Positions 54,416 to 64,000 of a stretch of 64,000 nt of DNA are shown here, in pieces. Source of the DNA: Aptenodytes patagonicus (lineage: Eukaryota > Chordata > Aves > Sphenisciformes > Spheniscidae); contig NC_134955.1 in assembly GCF_965638725.1 (NCBI RefSeq), forward strand, positions 13,172,316 through 13,236,315, read 5' to 3'. The stretch's first letter is position 1, and each line of letters starts with the position of its first letter. The notes under the pieces are model-generated. The model saw nothing but the letters and a program-made list of their open reading frames with translations, ran no database searches and was not told the origin of the DNA. A program made the translations under genes and the position numbers.

Positions 54416-57400
54416 ATTGGTCTGTTGGGAAACCAGAGCAATTCCAGACTTGATAAAGAACGTATACAAAACAACCTACCCCCTCTTCCTCTCCTCTGAA
54501 GGAGTGGTGCAAAGCTGTCTTAGATCCAAGCTCCATAAGAAGGTGGAAATATTTGTCAAATGAAATCCCTCTATGAATACTCCTTTAACTGGTAGAGGCA
54601 GAAGAGGTTCACAGTCAGTCTTTTAAAAAGTATAGTAAGAATGTTGTTCCTTGGTGAATCCCACATTGGCACAAGTTGAAGTAAGCACCTGTTCTCAGGG
54701 CTTTTGCAGAACAGCTGGGAAATTCCAATTCTGTTCAACTCGCTTACTTCATCACTGGAGATACTCTGTCATTTTTGTCACCATCACCTGGTAAACTGGG
54801 TATGCCATACAGGAACCTTTCAAACGGCAATACTGTTTCAGAGCTGACCTGTACTAGTCCTGTTCCAGAAACAAAGTGATCATTTTTTTTTAGCTTGGTT
54901 TTAAATTATGTTCTGAGATTCATGTTCTCCGGGAGGTAAGTTTCACAGAGCTTGCCTGAGGAGTTGCCCGTCCCTCTCCCCAGGTACTGCTATTCAGGAA
55001 TCATACCGCTCCAAAGCATCTGGAATGAGAAATGCCTTGCAGCGGATTTACACTTGGGCAGAGGAAAGTTCTCTAGCTAGAAAGCGAGAAAAAGCAGAGA
55101 GCTTCTAAAAGGTTTGTATAACTCCTTTCAGGACTAAGAGTTCCCCCCTGTGGCAGGGAGCTTTCAAATACCTGTCCTTCACTGTGCCCGGACACTTCAG
55201 TGTCAGCTCTAAATGTGTCACCCAAAGATAAGAGATTTACAAGATCCCTTCTGCTGTATAAGCTGCCATACTTTTCTTATCTCGTTCCTGCTTAGGCTGT
55301 CTTTGTTTACTCTCATCCCCAGTTCAAGTTTCAGCAATGACTTCAGTCCTGTCATTGCGTGCTGAGGGCAGAGCGCTGAGTCTAAGGCCTCACACACTTC
55401 CATAGTGCAACATCTTTTATCCTGGAGCCAGTGTGCATTTGACACTGATGAAGGCACGGGGTTATAAGGGAGATAACCCTGGACATAACCACCTTGGCTA
55501 ACAGGAAGCAAGGCATTTTTTAGATCCCAGTGGAAAATGAATGTGATGTGTTCTTCTCCTGACCCATTGTGGGCACCTGCCCATGGTGCCAGTTGTTTCT
55601 GAGAATAATTTATTAGTTTGAAAAGAAAGTACGAGGGAGAAAATGACAACCTATTGTTCCATGTTTGCAGCAATCGATGGGTAAATATTTAAAATTTCTT
55701 GCTGCCAAGTTAGGATCAAGTTAGTAAACTACTTCCATGACTGTAGCTAGGCATGGATGTCATTCTGGGCATCATGTAGCCCCACTACATCTCCACTAAT
55801 GTTCAAGGTGTTGACTCAAGGAAAAATTTGGCCAGCTGCCTTATGATTAATTAGCCACACAGATCTAAAAGCAAACATGTCTCTAAGTTTCCCAGGGTCA
55901 TGTATACATTAAGCACTGAAAAGGCTTTGCTTCAGTACCATTGCTCTAACAAATATCCCACGCGATTTTGTGTGCATACTGATTATTTTGTGTATTAAGG
56001 AGTGAATTTTCACCATGCTGGGAAGGAGGAGTTTTGCCCTGAGAGCCGTCTGCTTGTAATCCCCATGCAGCAAAGCGTTTAAGCAGGTACTGAAGTGCGT
56101 TGGTGGATAGAAATGGATTGTTGTATTGGAGTATTTAGACCAAGAATTGACTCCTTTGTGTCCACAAAACACTGAAAGATTGCTGGCTGCTAGCGTAAGT
56201 GGGGCTTTATAATGGGTGCTGTGCAGAGCCTTTGTCCCTTAGGCTGAAGAAAGTGAGAAAATTGCTGACCAGGCAAGGAAAATACGTGGGGGGTGAAAAC
56301 AATGGCATATCTCTGTTGGAGCAAATTCGGTGCTGTTCTTGCTCTTGCAATGGCTGTTTATCGGTGTCTTAGATACTCTGCTTTTTAGGTGTCATTAGTC
56401 CAATGGCTAATGACAGTGAAAGCATTTCGCAGCTCCCTTGATGTGGGGAGTTCATAACCCCTTTGTTAGGGACGGCTGTGAACTATTTCAAGAAGTCAAC
56501 AGGAGTAGACTCAGCAAAATTACGCAGCAGCCTCGTGGGGAGGTTGCTGTTCAGCCCAGCACGCCCCTTCGGTACCATCTGAAGCTCTGCTTTTTACAGT
56601 TTGTTGTCAAGCTCTACTTTGTCCGGGTGCTCTGAGCTGGGTCTGTGAAAAGACTCTGAATCTAGCTATTGCACAACATCTTTCATTGACACGGGTGAGC
56701 CAGGGCACCCCGACCACATTGCTTGATTGTAAATGTGATCCTTTTCATTGCAGAACCCAGCTGCGAGCCTTTGTCTCCTGGGTCTCCCTGCCCTCTCCTA
56801 CCCCTCAGAGCCAGCATCTCATCCCACCAGCCCCGTGCCTTTCGGGGAGCAACAACAGGCTCCCCGTTATTTCTTAGCAGTTCCTGCGGGACTGACATAG
56901 GACCCGATGTGAAGAGCAGCAGCGCCATCTTCCTCCTGCCTTTCAGAGCTCAGAAATCTTGAGCAGCAGCGGCATTCCTGCGTGCCTGGCTCTGCTGCTC
57001 CTTGGTCTCTGGGTGTCAGGCTTCCGGAAAGTTAGAAAAGGAGCAAGAAAATTGTGTTTGTGTAGTGTGAAATGACTCGTGCTGTTTTAGCCTTAACAAG
57101 ATCCCTCCTATATCTTTAACGACCTGAATGTAAAATTTATGGTGTGGAATGCCCCAGCAGCAGAGGAAGCCTTCAGCACACAAGCTGCCTTTTGCAGGAC
57201 AGGAGGGGAAGTGAAATCCCCTGAGGCTTGGGAAGTCTGAATGATGTAGTTATGGTTGGCACTTTGAATGTATGTGTAGCTTACTTCAAAATAAATATTT
57301 GCAGTTCAACTCTAGCATACATGTGGGAGGGTGAGAACTAGCATGTATTAATGTTTCTTAAAACTAATCATCTTGAAAACTTTATACTGGAATAATCTTC

Positions 57401-58220
57401 TTATTGCACAAAATAACCAGAGGTTAGTAGGGAGAAACGTCACCTGCCCTCCATGTACACCATTTCCTGGCCCATCTGCCCAGGTGGAGTTCCTGAAGAA
57501 AGCCATGCAAGGGACATTTTGGGAGAGAGAGAGAGATATGAATTTGTCTTTTTGCTTGAGAGGAAAATTCCCTGGTGTCTTCAGCTCCATGGAAAGCTCT
57601 GAAAGACCCAGTGGCCATGTCTGTGCTTGTGTGTGCAGCTGGTTTCATAGCAGCAACACCTTCTGAGTTGCGCTTGGATCATGTCTTGGAGGAAACCAGC
57701 TAGTGAGTGATGCTGGGGGCACGATCAGCCCCGTTTTCCCCCACCTGTGAGCAGGAGCAGTGCAGTTCAATGAACAGCAGCCACTGTTACCTCCGTTAAG
57801 GGCTGTGATTGTTCCTGACAGTCCTATGATGTGGAGCTCAGGGGAGGCCAGGCTTTCTGTCCCCCACACCAGCCCCCATGCGTATTGTCCTCTTATCCCT
57901 TCCCCAGTGCTTGGCAAGTCACCTGCCAGCTTTTCCTTTTCCCCTTGGCACCCTGTCCCAAATCTGCCACCTGCCCCTTTGCCAGCACATGGAACCCACA
58001 GCTTCTTCCCTGGCTCACGTGGGACCTGGAAGGGGCTCAGCCTGTTTCCCCAGTGCAGCACAGTTACCAGCATGGCTTTGCAAGCTCCAGAGGCAGAACC
58101 TGTTCTTATGCTCCGTCGGCCACAAATAGCTCCTAGCCAGAAGTTGGCTGTAACTGAGGTACATGGTAGAAGATGCTAGGAAGTGTACCATTTGTTTCAC
58201 TGACCAACTCTTCCTGTGCT

Positions 58221-58249
58221 TTTATTTTTTTATTTTTTTATTTTTTTAG
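58221..58249. repeat. T-rich short tandem repeat (about TTTTTTTA units)
   Basis: Consecutive runs of six to seven T separated by single A, about three units. Low-complexity tract. Confidence 0.7.
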
Positions 58250-61200
58250 AAGTGTGTTTCAGCCTCTTTAAAACAGGAAAAATAAAGGTAAGGGAGCTCT
58301 TGCAAGACTTGCCATTTTAATGTCTCGGTTTGACACGTGCAGTTTTTGTGTTCCTGAAACTATCATCTACCTGTTGTCTCCGTATATGAAAAGAACTAGA
58401 TGGATAAATTCAGTTCTGTCTCCTATGAGAAGCTGCACAATGTCTGATTCCTCTCCTAGCGTAATCAGTGCCCCCCGCTCTGTGCCTGCTGCCACCAGCT
58501 CATGCACCACACAGAACACGCACGGGGGAAAGGAGGTGGGAGCTGCATGCAGGGTAAATAGGGAGAGCTGCCCCGGGAATAGTTGTCTCCGTGAAGTGCT
58601 TGTGCTTGTGATGGGGCCTGTATCCCAGCCCAGGAGGTCCTTTCTCTTGGTCAGCACTGGAAACACAGACGGTGGGTGTGGAGTTACTGTGCAAAATGGG
58701 CCACACCTCTCAGGAATCTCAGCCTGATTCTACCTTTGTACGTTATGGGATTTCTCAAGCTCTATCCGTAGTCTTTGTCTTGCTACAAATGATGATTAAG
58801 AAGCTCACTAAATCCTCCTGGATTTTTGTATCCAACCTTTTTAGAAAAAGATTGTTTTCTAGTCTCCAAATTATTCCAGTTATTTGCCTGAGTATGCTAG
58901 AGCTGACCCTTATATATCCTGCACTGATGGACAGAATAACTTATTTTTCTACATCAATTATTGTGGTTTCATTTTCTTGAGCTCTTCACAGTCTTCCCTC
59001 TGGAAATTGACTCCTCCTCTAAAGTTTTGTCTTTGTGCTGCTGTAAATTATTCTTTCTGGGACTCTTGCCTGCTGCTGCTTCTGTTTCTGTTAAATTATA
59101 CCACTCTGTCCTTTCTTCTGAGTTTTCTGGGGCATCTCCACATCTCTTCAGGATATGGCAACCACTAACAAATCACTTCTTTTTAAGGAAAGATGAGAAA
59201 TCAAAGAAAAGAAAAAAATGAAAAGGACCGACCCACTTCCTGCTTTGCTTGCTGCTGCTTTCCTTTTCATCGAGAGAAGAGATGAAATGGGGGTGTGAAC
59301 AAAACTCCGCAATTCTTCTTTGCTTACGCTGATTAAGCTGCAAGCATGACTGGGTACTAAGCCAGTATAAATCAGCTGTAAATGGGGGTATAAAGTTGCT
59401 GGGGTTTAGCTCAGTCAGTTTACATCACATGTAAAGCAAAATGTGTTTGTAGGCAGGACCTGTGTCCCTTCATCTTCCGTGTAGGGTGGCTAATAAGCCC
59501 CCAAGCGCTGCGTGTTGTCTCCCCTCCCTCCGAGGGCACTTGTGCTGCTGTTCGGCACTGCCTTCCCCTGTCCCCAGCTGTGATGGCAAAGGGCATGTTG
59601 GAAAGGCCGGGGAGAGCAGCATTTCCCTCTGTTTTCTCTTTGCAGTGGGTTTGGAAACTGAGGACAAAAGCACCCCTGTCCTCGGCTTTGCTGGGCCAAC
59701 AGATGCCCCGGGCACAAGGCAGAGCCCGCTTCAAATGTGCGGCAGCTTTGCTGGTAGCTGCCGGGGCTGTCTGCCTCCAGTTTCCAGCACGTGCTGTCTC
59801 CAGCACGTGCCACCTGTCCGTGCTGGCAGCACCGGGCATCTCCGCTTTCTAGCAGAGCCAGCCTGTCCTGGAGGGCAGGGCCAGTCCCCCCAGGCTGGCA
59901 GGGTTTTCTCAATCGCAGCCTTATGAAGCCTCTTTTTGACATCGGCCTTGATGTTGTACTGTGCAGAGAAACGTGTGTGCTGCTCTGGAGTCAGGAAGGA
60001 GCAAGAAAGGTGGTTTTGTCCCTTGGGCCTTTTCTCGAGTGAGGGGCAATGGTCACGCACAGACCTGTCTCCAGTGAGTGGATGGGAATTTTTCTGAAAT
60101 GTGCCCCTGTTTAGACACACTGCACGGGGGGGAGCGATACCCCTGGCTAATCTGTTGCAAACAAATGACCAACTCAGAAGTTAACCACTGGGTTTGAAGT
60201 ATCCAAACTGAGCCCCTATTTCAGTGTGGATCCTGAGTAATTTGAGCAGATGATTTACTGCTCCTCCCACTTTCCTCTTTCCCAGGATTAAAAATTAAGA
60301 GGGGAATTAGGGACTTTATCTCATTTATTACTCTTGAACACTGGGCAGATATTCTTTTGATCTGTTGGCACAAGGTGCATTTATAACCTAAAGCAGAAGT
60401 GAAATTGTAGGGCTCAGACAAAATACTTGTTTGCTGAATTAAAACACAGGCTGCAGTCTTGGAGCTGTAGTGTGAGGGGGGCTTTTCATGCTCCACCTGC
60501 TCTTGCAGCTTTACTCTTCTTGCCGTAAGCCAGAGCTGACTGGGCATTTGCTAGTATGCCAGGCAGAGTGCCGCTCCTCCACGGAGCTTTTATATTAAAA
60601 ATTGTCTCCTGGTTTCAGTGCCATCCTTCTACTTTCTTCTGTGCCTTCTTGCCTTTGGGAGAGTGCGGATGTAGTCATATGTCTTTATTTAATCAGCTGG
60701 ATAAGTGTCAAAGCTCCCAAGGTGAAAAATAAGGTGCTTTTATCCTCCCTGGTATGTTTGCTTGTAGTGGAACAATGATCCTGTTGTGTAATGAGCCAAG
60801 TCAGCGTGGGGAGAAAAAATCATATCCCCCTTCAGATTGTCAGCCCTGTTATCCTTCTGCACACTGACACGTTCACCAAGCTTGGGCTGGCTCACGCCTA
60901 ATGGCCTTTATGTGAGGCTGTGAAGTAATGGGTTTGGGTTTTATTATATTCTGCACTCGTAGCTGATTTTTTTTCCCTCTCTCCCAGGTCATATGAAGAG
61001 GAGCTGAACACATACAGTCTGGCCGCGGCTGCAGAGCTCAGATGTATAAATTCACCCACAGAGCGTTGCCGCTTTGGCATCACAGCAGCAGCTGGCATCA
61101 GCGCTGCTCAGTGTCAGCACCACTCCCCATGCGAGGAGCCGGGGCTGCAGGGTGCCAGTGGTGTGGGCACTGCTGACAGTGACCCTCCTGCAAAGGGTCT

Positions 61201-62023
61201 GCTGTCAGCCTTCAGCGCCCTCATGTCAACTAAGCTTTATGTTTAAAATGTGCCAAGATAAAGAAATAGATGGTTGGTTCTGCGCTGTTGGGGCTGGCAC
61301 CGTTGCATGGGTCAAGGTGAGAGGACAAGGCTGGCTGCAGCTCACAGCTGCTGGGGGCCGGATCCTGCCTGGCCCCTTCCCCGCTCGGGGCTTTGCGGCC
61401 TGAGGAGGGAGGAAGGAGAAACTGGTGCTGCGGTTTACAGCAACTCTGCCTGCTTGGCATTTTCATTGCTTTCATTTATTTTTTTTCCCCAGTGTATCTC
61501 AGTTGCTGTAAGGGGAATGTCTTTCCCTGGCTGCTTTCAGGGGAAACCCTCTTTTTCCTCTCTCTCCTCCACATTACTTTGGGTGTCTTTCCGAAGTATT
61601 TTTCCTTGGCCTCCCCTGTCCCTTTCCTGTCAGAGACAGGAGTGTTTCCCTGAAGCTGGCCAAAGGCTGATGGTGTCTTGGTGAGCAGAAAGTGTGAGTC
61701 CAGGCTGCATTGGTGGGGGAGAGCAAAGTGGGGTCAGCACTCCAGCTCCTCCTGAAGGTTAGGAGTGCTCTGGAAGTCAGGCTTGGCATAAATCCTGGAC
61801 TAAGCTCTGTTTTTCTTATGCTTTATCTAGCACATCAAAGGTCTCTCTTAGTTTAACAAGAACCAAACCCATGTGGGGTGTTTCCAGATCCGTACTGTCT
61901 CTCTCAGGCAGAGCTGCGTTTTATCCTGCACCCATTCCTTGCAACAAATTACTTGGAAAGCAGAAGGTTCAGGTGAATGCCTGCTGCCCCAGCAGTGCTG
62001 CTTGAAAGTGTGTGGGCCCTTAT

Positions 62024-62040
62024 GGGGGGGGGGGGGGGGG
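62024..62040 (+). repeat. Run of 17 G
   Basis: Uninterrupted homopolymer of G, capable of quadruplex formation and prone to sequencing length error. Confidence 0.85.
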
Positions 62041-62397
62041 AGAGTAAGTGTTTCTTTCTAGTGAGAGATGATATATCACTTAAAAACTCACTGTTGTAGT
62101 GAAAGAAACACACGTGCGCTGTGAGTCCTGTTAAGAAAATGCCCTTCCCTAACTATTACATCAATCAGTCTGTATAGTATGAAAGTGTATTAAGTTTGTT
62201 AATGTGTATTAGTTCACATTATGCACTCTAATGTAATGAGGTAGTGGAATTTTACTGGAGACTTTGGTATTGTTCATGCTTAAATAAAACAAACTAAAGG
62301 ACAGCCTGGCCCCAGGAATAAGGACTTTGCTTCTTGGAAGCTTAGAGCTGCCCATGAAGGATAAAGGATACTCCTGGACAACAAAGGTAACGCCAGC

Positions 62398-62640
62398 ATC
62401 ATAGAATCATAGAATCATTGAGGTTGGAAAAGACCTCTAAGATCATCGAGTCCAACCGTCAACCCAACACCACCATGCCCACTAAACCATGTCCCTAAGC
62501 GCCTCATCTACACGTCTTTTAAATACCTCCAGGGATGGGGACTCCACCACTTCCCTGGGCAGCCTGTTCCAATGTTTCACCACTCTTTCAGTAAAGAAAT
62601 TTTTCCTCACCCTCTAACATGTCTTTGAAACCCTCCCAGC
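62398..62640 (-). mobile_element. CR1 LINE, 5'-truncated 3' end
   Basis: It begins with two copies of the ATAGAATC octamer, the reverse complement of the CR1 3' tail, and continues with GGTTGGAAAAGACCTCTAAG, ATCATCGAGTCCAACC and the CCTCCAGGGATGGGGACTCC and GGGCAGCCTGTTCCAATG blocks common in bird genomes. It is inserted in minus orientation and is truncated well short of full length, as is usual for CR1. The 10-base word CCAGCATCAT flanks both ends. Confidence 0.95.
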
Positions 62641-63443
62641 ATCATCTGGCATTAGAGATAGGTAACTATAGCAAGACTGGCTTCAGTGACGTCTGGATCA
62701 ATAGACAAGCAGCAAGAATGCTGCAAAACTATAGTTGCTTTGCAAAGTTTTACTCTGATTAGTAATCAGTAGTGTGGATGCTAGTGATTAGTCAAATCGT
62801 ACTGTACCTGAACATTTGACTGGTATAGGAACCCTGTGTAAAACCACATTTGAGATGCCCCAATTTGGCTGGGACAATTTTTGTGACAGTCCTTACCCTT
62901 CCTGAGCACTTGAGTAGACAGTGACGATGCAGATCGGTGCCTGTAATGTTTCGGTGAGGCCAGTGGCATCCAGAGCCTGCCCTAACCCCGCTGGCCCCAG
63001 GTATAAGGTAGCAAACCTCAACGTGGCCAGTTGCATGGTCTGTGCAGGGCTGCATCACTCCAGCTCCGTGGGGCAGCGGCATCCGGGACCACATGGGTGC
63101 TGGGCAGCTGACACCAGCTGTGACACTTCAGGCTCCCTATCCAAGCCAAAAAAAGCTGTGCCTGCAGAGGTTGGCTGGGAGGTGCGCTGGCTCCTGGGGC
63201 TGTTTGCAGCTCTCAGAAGTCCCCCAGCAGCCTCAGCAGTCCCCCAGAGCCGTCGGATGCCTGCGGCTAATCTTGCTTTCAGGAGAGGCAGCAAGGAGGA
63301 ACTGTGCTGATTTATTCCCTTAGACCGAGCCTGAGCTCACCCACCGTTGTTTGTGCAACGTATTGCAATGTGCCCAACCCCTCCTTTACTCAGCGGCGCT
63401 GGCTGGAGTACCTGTCGGTCTCCAAACGTCACCAGGCTCTGAT

Positions 63444-63450
63444 TATAAAG
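63444..63450 (+). promoter_or_regulatory. Candidate TATA box of NRIP3
   Basis: TATAAAG lies 79 bases upstream of the NRIP3 start codon, which would place the transcription start near 63475 and leave a short 5' leader. The context fits, but no transcript evidence is available here. Confidence 0.35.
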
Positions 63451-63528
63451 CGCAGGCGATAGAGCATCTCCCTGGCTCCATCTCTGAGAGGCGCATCTTT
63501 GAGAAGCGAGCTGTACGTGGGTGGAAAG

Positions 63529-63702
63529 ATGTTTTATTCGGGTATCCTGACAGAGCCGAGTAGAAAAGAAGTGGAGATAAGGGAAGCGGCATCTCTCCGC
63601 CAGCAGAGGAGGATGAAGCAGGCGGTTCAGTTTATTCACAAGGATTCTGCAGATCTCCTCCCTCTGGATGGGCTGAAGAAGCTGGGGACTTCAAAAGATA
63701 CT
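63529..63702 (+). CDS. NRIP3: NRIP3 first coding exon (nuclear receptor-interacting protein 3), gene continues beyond window
   Basis: Fifty-eight codons starting MFYSGILTEPSRKEVE and continuing REAASLRQQRRMKQAVQF, IHKDSADLLPLDGLKKLG, near-identical to the N-terminus of vertebrate NRIP3. The exon ends in phase 0 at a good donor, ACT|GTAAGG. NRIP3 carries a retroviral-type aspartic-protease-like domain further downstream, not in this window. An in-frame ATG ten codons upstream (63499) exists, but the MFYSG start is the conserved one. Gene order and strand relative to SCUBE2 match human 11p15. Confidence 0.93.
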
Positions 63703-64000
63703 GTAAGGCTTTATTGTGTTTACTGGAAGGAGACTTAAGAAGCTGGTAGGGCAGTGTCTATTTTTTTTCTTCATGCCATTTTTCTGTTAGGAGAAGTTGG
63801 TTGCTTGTGGAAATTGATTAAAAAAAATGAGGCTTTTGTATGTAAAAGGAAGAGAGTAGAAATATGATGCTAGTTATCACCAGGGTTGCTTTTTGCTAGT
63901 AGGTGCTTTCAGATGCCTGGCACTCAGATCTAAAAGCTTTTGATTTTATTTTTTTTTTTTTACATTTACATGAAAATGGGATACTGTTTTCAGCACAAAA

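Larger units (their letters stand above)
49001..63440. other. SCUBE2-NRIP3 intergenic region
   Basis: About 14 kb in which no exon could be identified. G+C-rich but CpG-poor blocks occur around 50850-51420 and 56690-58200. The features listed separately (CTCF-like motifs, palindrome, hairpin, CR1 copy, G run) are all I can support. Long open frames such as 51695-52219 (-, 174 codons) have no family resemblance. Confidence 0.6.

Noticed and set aside
55218-55673. 151-codon open frame on the minus strand
   Set aside because: No recognisable family, no supporting promoter or splice signals.
59400-59425. Second tRNA-like A box (TTAGCTCAGTCAGTT)
   Set aside because: No matching B box or acceptor stem downstream.
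59462-59942. Overlapping long open frames on both strands
   Set aside because: Several frames are open at once, which reflects base composition rather than coding.
61025-61080. TATA-like word (TGTATAAAT) as an upstream NRIP3 promoter
   Set aside because: About 2.4 kb from the start codon with no supporting exon and donor that I could identify.

Overview
The window looks like nuclear DNA from a bird. Two pieces of CR1-type LINE are present (about 23290-23545 and 62398-62640), and the second is of the kind common in neoavian genomes. Genes are split by introns with GT..AG borders and the intergenic DNA is unconstrained. No bacterial, viral or CRISPR-like system is visible.

The main gene is SCUBE2 on the + strand (coding span 3333-44537), reconstructed here exon by exon. 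Twenty-two coding exons join in frame into a secreted protein of 960 residues: signal peptide, nine EGF-like domains, a spacer with a dibasic cluster, a cysteine-containing linker region, two ephrin-receptor-like (GCC) cysteine repeats, a CUB domain and a conserved C-terminal tail. From family knowledge, SCUBE2 works with Dispatched to release lipid-modified Sonic hedgehog. A CpG-rich island (about 3064-3720) covers the first exon. The first 3 kb are upstream DNA without a recognisable gene.

The standout observation lies in the long gap between coding exons 16 and 17. Positions 35041-35211 hold a dead copy, at the expected place, of the exon for the first of the three cysteine repeats known in vertebrate SCUBE proteins. 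It has the expected length and phase, both splice sites and an indel-free alignment to the family, but three in-frame stop codons and two lost cysteines. Because the exon is symmetric (phase 1 at both ends), skipping it keeps the reading frame. The gene therefore appears to encode a SCUBE2 with two cysteine repeats instead of three.

From 44538 to about 63440 is intergenic DNA with candidate poly(A) signals, two candidate CTCF sites pointing away from each other, a perfect (AC)5(AT)4(GT)5 palindrome, a 28-bp-stem hairpin at 54321-54415 and a CR1 copy. At the right edge the first coding exon of NRIP3 (63529-63702, + strand) begins and the gene runs out of the window. SCUBE2 followed by NRIP3 on the same strand matches the gene order I know from human 11p15.
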